From assembly GCA_019055375.1 (NCBI GenBank), contig JAHQIW010005605.1:62001-126000 (forward strand): a stretch of DNA of 64,000 nucleotides. The letters run 5' to 3'. Both the position numbers and the translations under genes were made by a program. Below the pieces are notes generated by a model. It saw only the letters and a list, made by a program, of their open reading frames with translations. It was not told the DNA's origin and searched no databases. How positions within the stretch are numbered: position 1 is the stretch's first letter; every line of letters starts with the position of its first letter. Of this stretch, positions 10,055 to 22,735 are shown in pieces. The DNA comes from Parelaphostrongylus tenuis (taxonomy: Eukaryota; Nematoda; Chromadorea; Rhabditida; Metastrongylidae).

Positions 10055-10350
10055 GTGAAGTTGAACACCTGTGGTGCAGTGGTTATAGGTGTGATACAAC
10101 GCACACGTGGCCCGTGGTTTGATCCCCCACTCAAGAATCATCAAGCCTTTGGTCCGTCTCGAAGCGGCGATTTGATACCAGACTTCTCTGGGAGGAAATC
10201 CGCACTGGCTTAATACATCGATAGGTCACCTCTAGTTTTCACAAAGACGAGACATGCCATTCAATCACCTTTGACGATTTTACGACTGGAGTGGAATATA
10301 TGGCGCATCCATTGGGAATCAACCAAAGCCCGGGGCTGTGCTCTTTATCT
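10055..10350 (+). repeat. SINE-3 copy, tRNA-derived
   Basis: The A-box-like gtggtgcagtggttatagg (10073) and B-box-like gtggtttgatcccc (10112) form a tRNA-like head. The body continues to tatggcgcatccattgggaa, which recurs at 14065 and 28658. Similarity across three plus-strand copies supports a SINE family. No intact cloverleaf is apparent. Confidence 0.6.
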
Positions 10351-12355
10351 CTTTATGAGACCGTTCTATCTTCCCCAAATTAACGGAATGGCTGATTTCT
10401 CGGCGATATCGCTCATCTCACAGCATCCTTTAACATTCACATGAGATACGCTATCGCTGTGCTAGGAAAAATAGGATGTAGTAATACCTTTTTCTGTTTT
10501 TCTTTCTCCGTTTTTTTTCTTCTTTTTTCGTATATCATTTTTCGCAGTGTATGTCAACGCACCAGTGATCGCACTTTGTAAGAGTTTAGTTGTGAAGAAA
10601 AATGAAAAATGACCTCTTCGCTGGATAGGAGTTTCATAGGGATGTTTGTGTCATTCGAAAGCTTAGATTTCTGGCTGCAGCCTCACGTAACCGGTTTATT
10701 AGTTTCGTTTGTGATTCCAAAGCTGTGCTTATACCGTGAAAAGGCCGTTTTCTGAAATGCAGTAGCTAGATAAGTTGATTTCGCATTTGTGAGCAAGAGG
10801 ATCTTCGTCCAATTCACGTGCCAATGGGTGCGGTGGCCACGTGCACTGCTGACGAGATACTTCTCTACGCGTTCATATGCTCGAGAATCTATGATTATCG
10901 TTCATAAGCTCAGAAATCTATAATCATTGCGTCAGCAATCCAGTGGTACGCTACATCCATCGGCACGTGAATTGGCGAAAGACCCTCTTGCTCACACATG
11001 CGAATTGAACTTATTCTACCTGCTGCGTTGCAGAGGTAAGGTCTTTCAGAAAATAAGCATAGCTGGAATCAGCAAACATTGCGCTATCGAACATTTATTG
11101 ATAGACCAAAGAAAAAGCTCTATCCGGCGAGAAAAATTCGCGTGTCTAAGCGTAGTTTTGTGTTGGATTCTACAGAATTATGAAAGGGTCTTTCTGGAAA
11201 ACGGTCACATAGGGCTCTATCCAAAAATCTGAAATTTTGAATAATCGCTAACACTCCAATGAAAAGTTACTGTCCAGCGATTGAGATCGGTTTTTCATCT
11301 ATCGTCTCATAATAGACATGCACCGGATATTTTTCTGTGTTTCAAAGAGAAGTCTAGGTTTTTTGTATTACTCTGATACACCATATTTTTTCTACATGAT
11401 CATATGTATCTTGTGCAGGTTTGACTCATCTGTGCAAGGAGAGCTCTGAGCTTGAAACATTATCGTCCTTTCGTTCCTACAAGGCTCCATGAAAACCTTC
11501 TCAAAAAGAGCAGTGGCTTCGTAATCGCCAAAATTTGTGCTGTCGAATAGGTACTCGTGTACACTTACAAGAATCCATCCACAGATTCTTTTTTTCTTTT
11601 GCAGACGGAACACTCTGAATGGGAAATATAATATTATTCTGGCACCTACAGCGCACTAACAAGGAACTTATAGAAATTGAGCTTGTGTTGGATTCGCCGA
11701 GATTTGAGCTTTCGAAAAACTGCTAAAATATTGATAGGAATACTTTGTCTAGCGGAAAAATACCCTCTAAAAATCGTGAAACAAAAACGAGTTACGCTAT
11801 TCAGGGTTAAAAAAATTGTTAACTATTTTTATAATCTGTATTCCTAAGTTTAGAGAAGTGTTGTGATGTGAAATATATTTAGTTCAACTCTCGGCTGCAC
11901 AATTAGAGCCACCTGAGGAGCAACGACGGCGTTTTGAAGTTGAATACGAGTTCGTAAGAGTGATGGCCAATCATCATCATGTCAACTGCAGGTTCAGTCA
12001 TGTTACGGTTCATTTTCCAATTCACAGTCATTTTCCGTCTTCAGTATTTTTGTGAAAAAGTGGAAACTTTGAGACGCGATGAGTCATATATCACTCACAA
12101 GCGGGAGGGTCGCAGTGAGTAATATCTGGCACATGACGGTAGATCTCCTGTACTACATGAGTCCCCCACAATTCATTTCTGGCCCAGTTTTTTGTTGCAC
12201 AAAAACATTCGCGCGTTCTTTCGCAGTGGTTAGATAGGACGTCCATAGCGCCACGCATCTTGTTGCAAACGACGATCGAAAAATGTGACTACCCACACAT
12301 GTGTTAAGGACATCCTTCCACATTCATGAATACGGCGCCAATCTTCCTACTTAAC
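10351..12355. other. Gene-free region with K-family fragments
   Basis: K pieces: about 10600-10870 (including a cacgtgcactgctgacg segment also seen near 15790), 11090-11310 (aaagaaaaagctctatccggcg, then gttactgtccagcgattgag) and 11650-11770. The frame at 10927-11232 overlaps a K piece and is not called. The stretch 11771-12355 shows nothing I can support. Confidence 0.45.
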
Positions 12356-12359
12356 TTGG

Positions 12360-12560
12360 TGATTGGAGGGCTATGGCCGAGTGATTGCGTCCTCGTCGCA
12401 GTGCGAGCTGGCTAAACCTCACTCCCCAACACTCACTGGCACTGGACAACGAGCACTCTATGAAAAGCCCCAGCTAAGTTATCCTCAGGATTTCAAGAAG
12501 AGATGCTCAAGCATTATTCTACGATGTTCAAGAAGAACATGAAACGGCTGTGGTAATGCT
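12360..12560 (+). repeat. SINE-1 copy, tRNA-Ser-like head
   Basis: It starts with tatggccgagtgattgcg, the A-box form typical of serine/leucine tRNAs. The tail gagcactctatgaaaagcc followed by gatgttcaagaagaacatg matches 15180-15355 and 58455-58645, and (reverse) 17145-17318, 48225-48450 and 63815-64000. The six partial copies define the family; length is about 180-190 bases. Confidence 0.65.
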
Positions 12561-12639
12561 AGAAGTACAGATACTCGCGGGATATAATTGCCAAAGTGCT
12601 AAACTGTGGATTCAGTAGCAGAGAGGGGGTACTGGTATG

Positions 12640-13520
12640 TTAGACGGCGACAAGTGGATAACCGCTCCTTTTCACTGGGCAAGAATTTTTTCCAGGTCTG
12701 TTAGTATCACTGGAAAGCTCAAGTCTCTGGCTGTAACTCCTCGTTGCTGATTTTTTAAAACACTCTTTTGCAACCCTGTTGAATTCAAAATAAAATTGTG
12801 TTTCACACCCTCCGCGCGCCTTTATTTCGCCGGAAGCACAAAAATATATGAATCTATAGAGAAAGTTTCGTGGAGTTTGAAACAATCGTTTTATATAGAG
12901 CTTTTCTTGAAGCGGAGAAAAAATTCCAATTGAAAACAAATTGCACCTTACATGTCTAACCCTTAACAACCAATCGCTCGCGCACTTTCCCTCTCTCGCA
13001 TCCTCCCTCACCTTGAGTTAGTAGCTAAACAAGGTCGTCAAATGTGTGAAGATAGATCTCATTTATCGTTCTACAATCTAGTCAAACGGTCTTTCGCTGA
13101 GAACAAGTCAGCGTTCCATTCACTGGACTCTACCCTATCGATTAACTACTACTAATCTAAAGAAAGAGCTCTGTCCGGCGAGCTGTGAAGCACAAGTATT
13201 TTCTTTCTCCTACAGCGCCATTGAAAGAGCTTTTTCAAAAAGCAAACACATTTGTGAGTTTTCCCGACTTGTGTTATTGAAAGAGTACCACCATTCTAAG
13301 GGAGTAATTTTGTGTAGCGAAATATAAGCGAGATAAGGAATAAGGGCGTGGTTGTGTAAAATATAATTTTATTGTTGTTCTGAAGCGTTACAAAGGAGTG
13401 TTTTGAAAAAACGATTGCGTGGAGCTGTAACCAGAGATTTAAGCCTTCAAGTGATTACTAACACGCTATGAAAAATTTTAGTCCAGCGAAAGGGATTGGT
13501 TTTCATTTGTCGCCGTCTAA
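12640..13520. repeat. Cluster of K-family repeats
   Basis: 12640-12960 is a minus-oriented K copy (cactgggcaagaattttttcc, a gcaaccctgttgaattc block, gtttcacaccctc). 13140-13510 contains, in plus order, gaaagagctctgtccggcg, a cttttttcaaaaag-like block, an aaatataattttattg block and atttta gtccagcgaaag. The 123-codon minus frame at 13011-12640 crosses the first copy and is a repeat-derived frame. Confidence 0.6.
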
Positions 13521-13839
13521 CATATGGCAACCTAAAGAGGTGTCAATTATAAAGAAGTCGTGCAGGATTACTCTATCGTCGTGATTGATCTCAACGCCTT
13601 CATCTCTATTCTTGCGTTTCGTAATGCCCGATTCGTTCTCTTCGACACGCACAGCAAAAACGAGAAGCACGACAGGAAAATGGCCGTGGTTGCTGGTTGG
13701 CACCTTCCCCGGTCCACCATAAGCCTAATGTTTTATGGAGCTTTAAATTCACGCAGAAATGAGGTTAGAAGTGCTACAATAGGCTGGTAACGAAAATTAG
13801 CCGTCGTAGCAGATGTTGGCGTTTGAAAACGGCGCTTGT
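13521..13839. other. Spacer, no gene supported
   Basis: Both strands hold overlapping frames of 66-76 codons without splice signals or family features, so neither is called. Confidence 0.4.
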
Positions 13840-14125
13840 GTTGCAGTGTCAGAGGTGCTCCCTGCGATGCACACGTGGTCGATTGTTCGATCACTTGTCC
13901 AGGCTTACCAAGCCTCCAATCCTTCAGGTCTGGGGGAATTCGTGCCTAACTCCTCTAATAGGTTGCCAACACCGACGTGATACACCGATAAACCTCTGCC
14001 AGTTATCAAAAAGGTCATATTATGCAATCAGTCACCTCAAATGATGATGCGATTGGAATCGAATGCATGGCGCATCCTTTAGAGAATTAACCGGTGCCGA
14101 GAGCTTTATCCATTACTTCTTTCCA
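13840..14125 (+). repeat. SINE-3 copy
   Basis: Degenerate head (gatgcacacgtggtcgattg and gttcgatcact) followed by a body with accgataaacctctgcc and catggcgcatcctttagag, matching 10055-10350 and 28405-28705. The second half is better preserved than the head. Confidence 0.55.
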
Positions 14126-14403
14126 TGATTAAGCAAAAGTTTTTCATCAAGTTCTAAATCATAACATAGATTATAATATGACACTCTTCATTGCTTAGAC
14201 CTAATTTTCTCGTTTTAGTCTCAGCACACCGTGATTACCTCAATGAAAAATACTTCATCAACTATTTCAAGTGTCTACCTACTGGTTGCCAGCCAAAATA
14301 TGCCAGTAGATGTCACTCACATTGTCTTGTATCAATGTGTTTGCCTATTTCTATCTTAGATCTTGCCATGAATCGATTTTTCTCCAAGTATTTCGGCTTT
14401 CTC

Positions 14404-15070
14404 TAATAGGTTGTATAGAAAGTTTGGTTCATTTTGGTTTTTAATATGATATTTTCAATTGAGTTGCACAATTTTACCGTCGTTCAATTGCGCATTTTCT
14501 TGCGAACTTCTATTATACAATTTCATATACTAGCTTTAGGATAAAAATGTCTTGGAGACTTCATCACAATTGATGATCTCGTTCAGGAAACCGGGCTGTT
14601 GAGCGTGTCGACAAGATGACGATGAGCAGTTTCAGAACGCTTCTCCTTCTGGGCTTCAGTCCATTAATGTGACACTCACTTTGACTTTTATTCAGACCTT
14701 ACCCAGTTCATGTAGAATATTGGCATTGCCTTAAGCAACAATCGAACCCTTCGATTAGCATTTGGTAAGATATTGAGGAATTCTGTTCGATCATCTCAAC
14801 ACCAGCGTGATGATCAACTTCCACTGGACGGCGAGGACACGAATTATTCTCCAGACTGTTCTCTGCAGCTTTAGACTTAGAAAACCACTTCCTAACGGTC
14901 CTTTTTGCAGCCTTATCATCGTCCCAATATCCAGTAATCTTGCTCACTGCTTCACTAACATTTTCTGCTCTCAAGACAGTGATATCCTGAAAACAATTTT
15001 TAGCAAGTTCTATACCAAAATATGCGGAAGAAAATGCTCAAATAAACTATACTAAAATTATGCATTTTCA
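14404..15070 (-). pseudogene. Mariner-family transposase remnant 3
   Basis: The longest mariner frame (88 codons, 14974-14708) shows the N-terminal DNA-binding domain: DDKAAKRTVRKWFSKSKAAE, then SLENN, then RRPVEVDHHAGVEMIEQNSS. This corresponds to the helix-turn-helix and the following arm of mariner transposases; it ends before any catalytic aspartate. Flanks 14404 (taggttgtatagaaagtttgg) and 14990-15060 resemble the other two remnants. The frame is open, but with two thirds of the transposase missing it is a relic. Confidence 0.75.
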
Positions 15071-15179
15071 TTGCAAAAGTGATTTTAGAGAGCCGAAATC
15101 GCACGAACTCTTCACACAACATATTAGGTGACCGCATTTTAAGCTAGAATTTTGCCAATCTATCTATCTGTGGAGGACT
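15071..15179. other. Short spacer
   Basis: Nothing recognised. Confidence 0.3.
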
Positions 15180-15355
15180 TCTGACTGAGTATCTACTGAT
15201 GCTCGGCTCGGCTCGCCACGAGGTTGACCCTCACCTTTTCATCACTCTCCGGTGATCAATAACGAGCGCTCTAAGGAATGCCCTAGCTTGTTATCCCAGA
15301 GATTGCAAGGAAAAGTGCTCAAAGTATCTTACGACAATCATGAAGCAGAAAAGTC
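15180..15355 (+). repeat. SINE-1 copy, head degraded
   Basis: The body gaacgagcgctctaaggaat-like segment (around 15255-15285) and the tail ending in cgacaatcatgaagcagaaa align with 12360-12560. The tRNA-like head is not well preserved. Confidence 0.5.
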
Positions 15356-15399
15356 CTCAAACAAGCGATGAACGCGTGGAGACGAATTGATTGCTAAAA

Positions 15400-16215
15400 G
15401 TATTGGGACCAGCGAAATAAAAAAAAGGTTCTTTTTGCTCATGAGTGAACAGATGAAATACCGACCTTATTCGCTACGCAAGAACCTTTCATAGGAAAAT
15501 TAGTAACCATTCGAAAGCTGAGATTTCTGGGTACATACCCGGTTTTTCTAAACATCCTTTTATAATGCGGTGAAGCTCACACAAAGCTATGTGTCAGACG
15601 CGCATATTTCTCGCCGGACAGAGCTCTTTCTTTGGATTATCAGTAAGCATTCAATAGCGTAATCATTGCTAATTGCAACGCTGTGCCCTTATGCTGAAAA
15701 GACCGTTTCTCTGGAACGCGACAGGTAAAATAAGTTTGATTTGCATGTGCATCCAAAGGGGTCTTTGGCTAATTCACGTACGGCTGGCTAAGGCGAGCAC
15801 GTGCGCTGAAGCAATGATTGATCAGTCTTGGATCGCTTTCACGACATCGCGTCAACGGCACGTAGTCACCTTAGCCAGCCTCATGTGAGTTTGCCCAAGT
15901 CTCTCCAGGTCGCACATGCGAATCCAGCTCAACTTACCTGCTACGTTCCAGGAAAACGGTCTTTCCAGGATATAGGCATATCGTTGCAATCAGCAACGAT
16001 TACCGATCGAATGATTACTGATAGTCCAAGGAAAGAGCTCTGTTCGGCGAATAATATGTACGTCCGCAGAGTAAAAAATTTTCTTCTCTAGCAGTGTTAG
16101 AAAAGGCTTTACGCAAGCCGGCGATGTATGGCTGCAGCCTGAAATCTCAGCTTTCGAATATTTGCCAACATTTATACGAAAAGTTCTTGTCCAGCGAACG
16201 AGATCTGTTTTTATA
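15400..16215. repeat. Cluster of K-family repeats
   Basis: 15470-15660 is a minus-oriented piece (cgccggacagagctctttct), 15990-16110 a plus-oriented piece (aaagagctctgttcggcgaa) and 16120-16215 holds the end motif aaagttcttgtccagcgaac. The piece 15740-15910 repeats the K-linked cacgtgcgct segment seen at 10800. Frames at 15673-16307 in either strand are shadows. Confidence 0.6.
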
Positions 16216-16309
16216 TGTCTCCTTGTGACTGAATAGAATCGAGAATAACTGCAATACGGCCCGAATAAAATAAGTAAAAAGGTGTTCTTATCTATTCGAC
16301 AATCCAATC

Positions 16310-16545
16310 GGCAACACTACCTATTTGGTGACTTTTACTTGACGAATGTGTAAATCATTTGTTGTCGCCTACTCTTAGTGTGGGGACTGGAGCACTCCGA
16401 AAGGATTGACTAAAAGACGAAGGTCTCTCCCCGACTGACGAGAGTCAGGGCCGAAACACATGTATCGGACTGTACAAGGGCACGTTGACAGACCACATGA
16501 CAAGTTAGCTCAAATAACAATTACGAGATATGTTCAAAAAGTATT
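16310..16545 (+). repeat. H-family repeat, copy 2
   Basis: Same order as copy 1 at 6590-6780: tgttgtcgcctactctt, ggggactggagcact, then gccgaaacacatgtatcgg and acatgacaagttagctcaaa. It ends where the coding-like segment begins. Confidence 0.65.
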
Positions 16546-17060
16546 CTTAGCTATTCGCTTGGCCTATTCCAGTGCTCTTAATTATCCTGTCTTTACAGAA
16601 TCTGGAGTGTTTTCAGATCTTAAGTGCTATAATTTTCGTGAAGCACTAGCGTCAGGTATTGAAGTCAGTCATCCTTTATCAGTATTTCGCTTATTTTGTG
16701 CTTATTCTGGGTTGAACTCCAAATTTATAGAGGACCAAGAAGTTTTACAGTGGCATTACCCACGGAAGCGACAATGGTTACATGTTAGTTCGTGAAATTC
16801 GCTTTAAAGACCAGAATAAGAGGAGCAAGAGCAGCAGTTTGGTTTCTGCATGGGAGAGAGGAGATGACCGAGGATAGTGGTGCAGTTCGTCAGGTAGTAA
16901 GTTGCTAGTTCAATTTTCTTGCGCCAACAATCTTTCGCAGTCAGTTGACTGAACTCCTTAGGGAAAGCCCCAACTCGGCTAACAAACCAAATGCAAGACT
17001 TACTGAAATCCACGTGGTGAATTGTGATGGTGGATCTTGTACAATTAAGTTTTACTTATT
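16545..17060. other. Coding-like block, strand uncertain
   Basis: This block keeps long open stretches on both strands. Plus: about 83 codons to a TGA at 16793-16795 (including SHPLSVFRLFCAYSG), a second frame with GYMLVREIRFKDQNKRSK (about 16772-16825) and a third after a good acceptor (ctttcgcag at 16932-16940) with ELLRESPNSANKP. A cag/gtagtaag donor at 16893 and that acceptor would define a 47-base intron. Minus: one uninterrupted frame of about 80 codons (to 16804), containing SCIWFVSRVGAFPKEF, with a GTAAGT on the same strand near 17000. I cannot decide the strand or frame; it may be part of a host gene or a decayed one. No family is recognised. Confidence 0.35.
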
Positions 17061-17144
17061 TTCATTCATTTTATTTACACGACCTGTTATCACAGTTTTT
17101 ATTGTGCGTATCCCAGCACTACAAGCATTAGATTCGTTCTTCCT

Positions 17145-17318
17145 GTTATTCTTGAATGACGTGAATACTGGTTGAACATGTCTCCTTGCAGTCTAAATAG
17201 TAGTCTGGCTGCAGCGTTCTTGCTGACTAGTGGAGAGTGTGGGAGGTAGAGGTTGCCTCAGCGCGTTCCGTGTCAAGCATCACAGCCACTCGGCCACGTT
17301 GCCCTTTGTAAAATAAAG
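17145..17318 (-). repeat. SINE-1 copy, minus orientation
   Basis: The minus strand begins with caacgtggccgagtggctg (a tRNA-Ser-like A box at about 17302-17284) and ends at gaatacgg-type sequence shared with 63815-64000 (plus-strand view: gaatactggttga at 17163). It overlaps the end of the plus-strand frame of 16945-17175. Confidence 0.6.
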
Positions 17319-18830
17319 TGGAATAAAACCTTTTCTACGTTAGCACATTCGTTAAAACCCAACACAAATTTGCAGTTCTTTTATACACCCATGAAGTTTT
17401 CAGGCCAATTTCGCGTTTCCACATGGACCTGTCTTCTTGAACTCTTACTCCCATTCTGAACTCATTCACTAATTGAGTTGTTAACTACATCTAAAGTTTA
17501 CAAAAAGTGAGCACATTTGGTAATAAAAAACGCAACTAACGTATGAGTTCCCCGATGAAGTCGTCATCAAGCCTTCTGTTTGATTGATATTTTTCTAGAA
17601 ATATCTTTTGTATTTCCGCTCGTTTGTTTTTTCATAGGTCACCCACCAATGGTAATGGTAATCGTCAGTCGTTGATCATTATTGATCAGGGGTAGTTTTT
17701 CTTCTTTGACTAAGGTATCAAAAATCGAAACGATTCTCAGCACTGGAATCTCAGTAGGTCGCTCTTTTTCAGATGGACCTTTTTTATTCGGGAATGTTGT
17801 ACGTTTTGCTGTGTCTGTCGTAGTTTGGCACCCACGTCATCACATTAAGTAAGTAAGCCTGTGAAAGGAGAGATTTCTGAACTTTTAGGGTGGGAAAGCA
17901 TTCATCGGGGCATCACTGTCCTCTTAAGACGTTTACACGGAAAAAGGTTTTGAAAATTCGTTTTTGTTTTTGGATTTTCCCATTGAATTCGTCTAAATGG
18001 CCATTCTTCACATAATCTGCTGACCACATTTTCTTTTTCACTTTTTTGCATTCATCATTGAGTGAGTTTTAAGATTTGCATGTAGAATCGCCTATGACTT
18101 CATGACCATATGAATTTCGTCAAGTGCTAATTAGATTGGTTCCCACCAGAAATCTGAGGGAACACTAATAGAATTCTCAGTTTGTCGTATTTGCCAATCG
18201 GAAAGTGAGGATACTTCTTGAAAAGTCTAGTGCGAATGTGCCGACTCAGGAACGATTGAGTATCTCTTAACCCGAGCTAAGTCGAACCAGTGACTACGTA
18301 TGCATTGCACGACATTTCCTACTGAGATTGCAGCTCAATAAGTGTAAAATCAGCAGGTCAGGTCAGCGCAACGAAAGATCGGTACGTAATACAACTAGTG
18401 AGGCACAAAAAACATTTTTACTGTTATTATTGTAGGTGCACTCATAAACTATGTATTTGAAGTGTTTTTTTTTCTCTTGACGACATTACTCCACCTCTTT
18501 TTGCTAATAGAACTCAGATTTAATTTATTCACCAAAGGAATTTCAACATAAGGAAAGGCAGAACATTTTGTTTTGCTGAAGTCGTCGAAAAATCTAGCTG
18601 TGTTCCAGTATTGAGTGCTTCATATAAGTTTATTCGAAGGCCTGTCATGAAGCAGTAGAGAACGGTGAAGGAAAAGGTCGAGATGACACAGATGGTGAAC
18701 TTGAGCTATATAATGCCGCTTCAGGTATTCTTGATCCAAAATAGTCAGAACATTTTTCTTTGTAAAAAAAGGCGTAATAAAAACTTGTGATATAATTTTT
18801 ACCTAAAGCACTAACATTTTAGACCAGAAG
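17319..18830. other. Long gene-free stretch
   Basis: AT-rich, with many stops in all frames. No tRNA-like box, transposon protein or convincing exon was found by reading. Confidence 0.45.
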
Positions 18831-18834
18831 AATG

Positions 18835-19110
18835 CCGTTAACTGAAGTGTAAACTCGACTTGTGCACAGTCTCATCAGTCCGGCTGTACCCTTCGCCTTT
18901 TGCCAATTCCCTCCACTCCAGTCCACTATAGTGAAGGTATACCGAGTAAAATGTTCGTCGTTGCCTACTCTTAATATGTGGTACTGGAGCACACCGAGAG
19001 GACTGGCAAAAGACGAAGGGCACCGCCCGATTTATGAGACTGTCAAGGTCGAAACACATGTATCGGGCTTCATAAGTTGCCCTATAACAAACTACATGCA
19101 TGGCTTAAAA
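18835..19110 (+). repeat. H-family repeat, copy 3
   Basis: It contains cgtcgttgcctactcttaat, ggtactggagcacac, gaaggg caccgcccg and aaggtcgaaacacatgtatc in the family order. The left half (18845-18930) contains an inverted piece of the same family (cagtctcatcagtccgg, ttttgccaattccctc), giving a partly foldback copy. Frames on either strand are shadows. Confidence 0.65.
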
Positions 19111-21640
19111 ATCATTATCAGGCATGCTAAAGATTAGAACTATTGTGGTTGACATGATAGCCGTTGGTAATTCATAGCTCATGACATTTTACAATGAAAG
19201 ATCTAAAATGAAGTTGATCTTATTCACATGTGTCGATATTTCAGCAAGTCGTTGTGTATGGTTTCCTTTCGAAAGAAAAAAGAAGCAGAAACCAGCACTT
19301 CTCGCAAGAAGAATTTTCTGAGCCATCAAACCAGAGTGCCTAAATGCGCTAGTATCTATGTAACTGTTGCCCTTGAAAGCAATAAGGGCACTTGAAAGTG
19401 TGTTGTCAGTGTTGTCAGTTCAGTGTGTTTGGTCACTTTTCAAACACATGTGGATTTATTCTACAACAAGCCGAAAGCATATTAAGATGGGAGGACTGAG
19501 ACAAGTAAAGTAATCCTTGTAAACGATCACAAAGCACCTTTCTGTGGAAAAGTTTGTTGATCAATAAATTTGCTGGAAATTTGCAATAATTGAATGTATT
19601 ATTGCTCTAGTAGCAACTTGACATACCCGCTGTCTTTGTCAGCTTCTTCCATTCTATAAATTTTTCATATAGGTTTAAGTCGTTAACGATGTCATTGTAC
19701 AGCTTTTCATGTGGTTCAGCCTTTTTTGGAAAACTACGCTAATTTGTCGAAATTAGTACCGTTGATTGATCACCTTTGCAAATGAAGCACATCTAATGCT
19801 ACAGTTCTTCTTAAATTTTCCGTTTTTTGGTCTTTTTATTGTAAACACCTAGATAATATCTATGTAATATGAGCACTTTATTTATTTGATGAGGTTGAGA
19901 TAACGAAAGTGATGCGTGAGTGATGAGTAGCGCAAGTGTATCAAGAGGCAAGGTGATAAGTAAATCTGGTTCGATTCCCTTCCTTCTCAAATATTCCCCT
20001 GAAATCAGTCAACTTGAATCGCCTTAGCTTGGCTACTTCTAGGAGGGTAAAAAAAATTGTCTCGACCAGCAATTTATGTGAAAAGGAGAAAATTTTCCAA
20101 GCAGCGGGCGGAATGTTTGAAAATCTTTTCGGAGGATGAAGTCGAGGAATTGCGACGAATGTAATAAATGTGAGGACACGCACAGTAATTTGTTATGCCT
20201 GCTCGTCTAGAGTAAAAAAAAACATTTTATAACAGCTACGTTACTTGTGTAAGGATCTGTTCTCATTAATTGTAATGTAGGATAGGGAGTCAACATCACT
20301 AACAGATGTCTGTGGCTTTTTTCGCTTAAATACAGATGAGCTAAATCGTTTCGTTACTTTCCTGCCACTTTGGAACACAAGGTTAAGATTTTGAGAAACC
20401 TTTTTTGTATAGAGAACCTTTTCACCAATAACATGAACTGATTAGAATAGAAATAGGACTGCAGCAGGTTCTGTATGATCACGAAAATGATTGACTTGAC
20501 GGTATGGGCTTAAATGGCAATATTTTGTTCAGTTGATACTATGCCGATATTTTGCTCACTAACTCTTTCGTTCCGGTTAGTTATACTACCTTAAATTTTG
20601 TGAGATCAAGTAATGTATGATACTGTTGGCTTAGTACGTGATTCTCTGAAAAGTTTTGGCTACTCAGGTGTTATTTTTGAAACACACTACAGCGTCCTTT
20701 TTTATTTTTATTTCTGTCCGAAGCATCTGTTCAATTTAATCGTTTGAATGTTCGTTTTAACGAGAAAGTGCTAATGTAGGCGGTGAGTTTAGCTATAAAT
20801 CGTTTCTACTGTACCTCGTACCTTCACTTCTCTGAGTTTCTTCTAAGATGAATATTTTACAAACTGAATCTTAGAAATGAGTTGATCTTTCGCTCCATTA
20901 ATATGATCAGTATGACCAACTTCGTTGTAGATTGTACACCTATCCTATGAATGTCAACGCCCAACGTATCCACAGCAATTTTTTATTGCTACACTTAATG
21001 TGCAGTGATCAGCTGGTCGGTTGAGTAATCACAGGAATTACAATTGTCATGGGAATCGCTGTCGACCTGGAACTGTTCGACGACTGCATGTTCCGTAGAC
21101 CTAAACGACGAATATTTTACCTTCTTATAAGGATTTCATCGACTCCGAATAGCATTCGACGTGCTAATGGGCAAAGAAGACAATACATTTCCGGAATACT
21201 CATTGAAACAGCTCCCAATTTATACGACATATGGATGGCGATTGGAAAGTTTTAGTAACCAGTCATCTATTTGCTTGAGAAAGCAAGTGCATTGGTCATC
21301 AAGTTTTTGTGCAATACTTCTGATCGTTTGGTAAATTTTAATCTTTTTGCATTGAAAACAGTACATGTGATCAGTTTCACGTACGTTGAATGTTAAGGAA
21401 ATCAACATAGAGCATTTGTATAGGGCAAGAACTAGGCAATAGAAGGATAAATTGCGTTTGAAAGGAGCTAAATTGTTTGATGCAGAATCAAAAAATTGTT
21501 CAAAATGACCACCATGGTAAGAATCATATGCAAGTTTATTATCGTAAATCATACAGTAAATCGACCGCTTCTTCCGTGAGTCCTTTTGATTTACTATTGT
21601 CTATTTGTATAAAATATATCTGGCCCATTCTGAGCCGGTG
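19111..21640. other. Long gene-free stretch
   Basis: No supported exon, RNA gene or classified repeat. Frames of 68-110 codons (for example 21552-21220 minus) lack splice or family support. Confidence 0.4.
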
Positions 21641-21644
21641 AAAA

Positions 21645-21910
21645 CGTTTTCATCATTGTCTAGTGTCCAACCTTTTACACTGCTTTCCACACATCTCCTC
21701 TCGTCTTAGTGTTTCTGAAAGATGTCCGCTGAATAGCTTTAGTGAATATTTGATAGGTTGATTCACAGAGATTTTAGTGGTATGCCAAATTTGTAAAATA
21801 TCCTCTCTTAATGCGCTGTTACAGTAAAAATGATTATGTTTCCCCACTGGCGCGTTTTGGCCCATTTTTCGCTGGACAAAGCATTTTTATAAAATTTCAA
21901 TTTCAGTAAC
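21645..21910 (-). repeat. T-family MITE-like repeat
   Basis: Landmarks: tctcttaatgcgctgttaca, gtaaaaatgattatgtttcc and tttttcgctggacaaagca. The reverse complement of this order occurs at 49435-49590 (gtccagcgaaaatgcgccg, then actgttacagcgcatcaaga). Related pieces occur at 50180-50480 and 59770-60560. Probably a distant relative of family K. Confidence 0.6.
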
Positions 21911-22735
21911 CACACTTCATCATTCGTACTGTAAACTACTACCTTCGATTAGCTTCAACGATTGCGAAGATCAAGAATATACAAAAAATAATCACTAGAG
22001 AACCGAATAGAATCAATGTTGCTTTGTTGACGGAACCCACGAACTGGTTGTACATAATAAAAAATTTTAAGAAAGTTGAGTAGCTCATCAATAAAATGGT
22101 ATATTCCTACTGAAAAAGATTCAAGTACTCTCTTAACAATGATGTGTCGTATAGATCGTTGGAAAAATGGAAATTCATTAGTCAGTAACAAGTGAAGAAT
22201 ACAGCAGACCAGCTGATTGTAATTGAGCTTAGATCGAAATTGATTCGCTAGACGAAACGAGAGTTATTTATCAGCGAATACTTTGTCCGGAAGCAAATTC
22301 AAGATGACTTCCCAAGAACGCATAATCAGCTTGTATTTACTATGAGAAGTCAAATGCGCATAGAGAAATTAATGTTTTTATTGGGACTGCTGCATTTGAT
22401 ACCACTATGCTAAGAAATGGGATACATGAGGCGCAGATGAAAGAGATGTCCTGCGACAAATATAGTAGTCGTTTCCATCTTGCGCTCCATTTTAACAAAT
22501 GTTCCATCTCCCGCGATGTGTAAATTGGCATCGTAATTATCTGGGAAGGTACCAACATTGAGCCGATATATCATTAGTCAACCGGATGTCATAGTAAATG
22601 CCAGATATGCGTATAATCTCCTCACACGATCTTAATTGAAAACGAAAGCACGGCTCACTCTTCAAGCCTGGTGAATGTCAGAAACTTTATTCCTTGTCTT
22701 TTTAGCTAAAAGGACTGTACCCCTTGTCGTTTTTA
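21911..22735. other. Gene-free stretch
   Basis: No supported feature. Frames on the minus strand (22191-21955 and 22558-22340) have no recognised domains. Confidence 0.35.

Noticed and set aside
12365..12440. Possible tRNA-Ser gene
   Set aside because: Only the A-box region is tRNA-like, and the body is shared with five other loci; a SINE head explains it.
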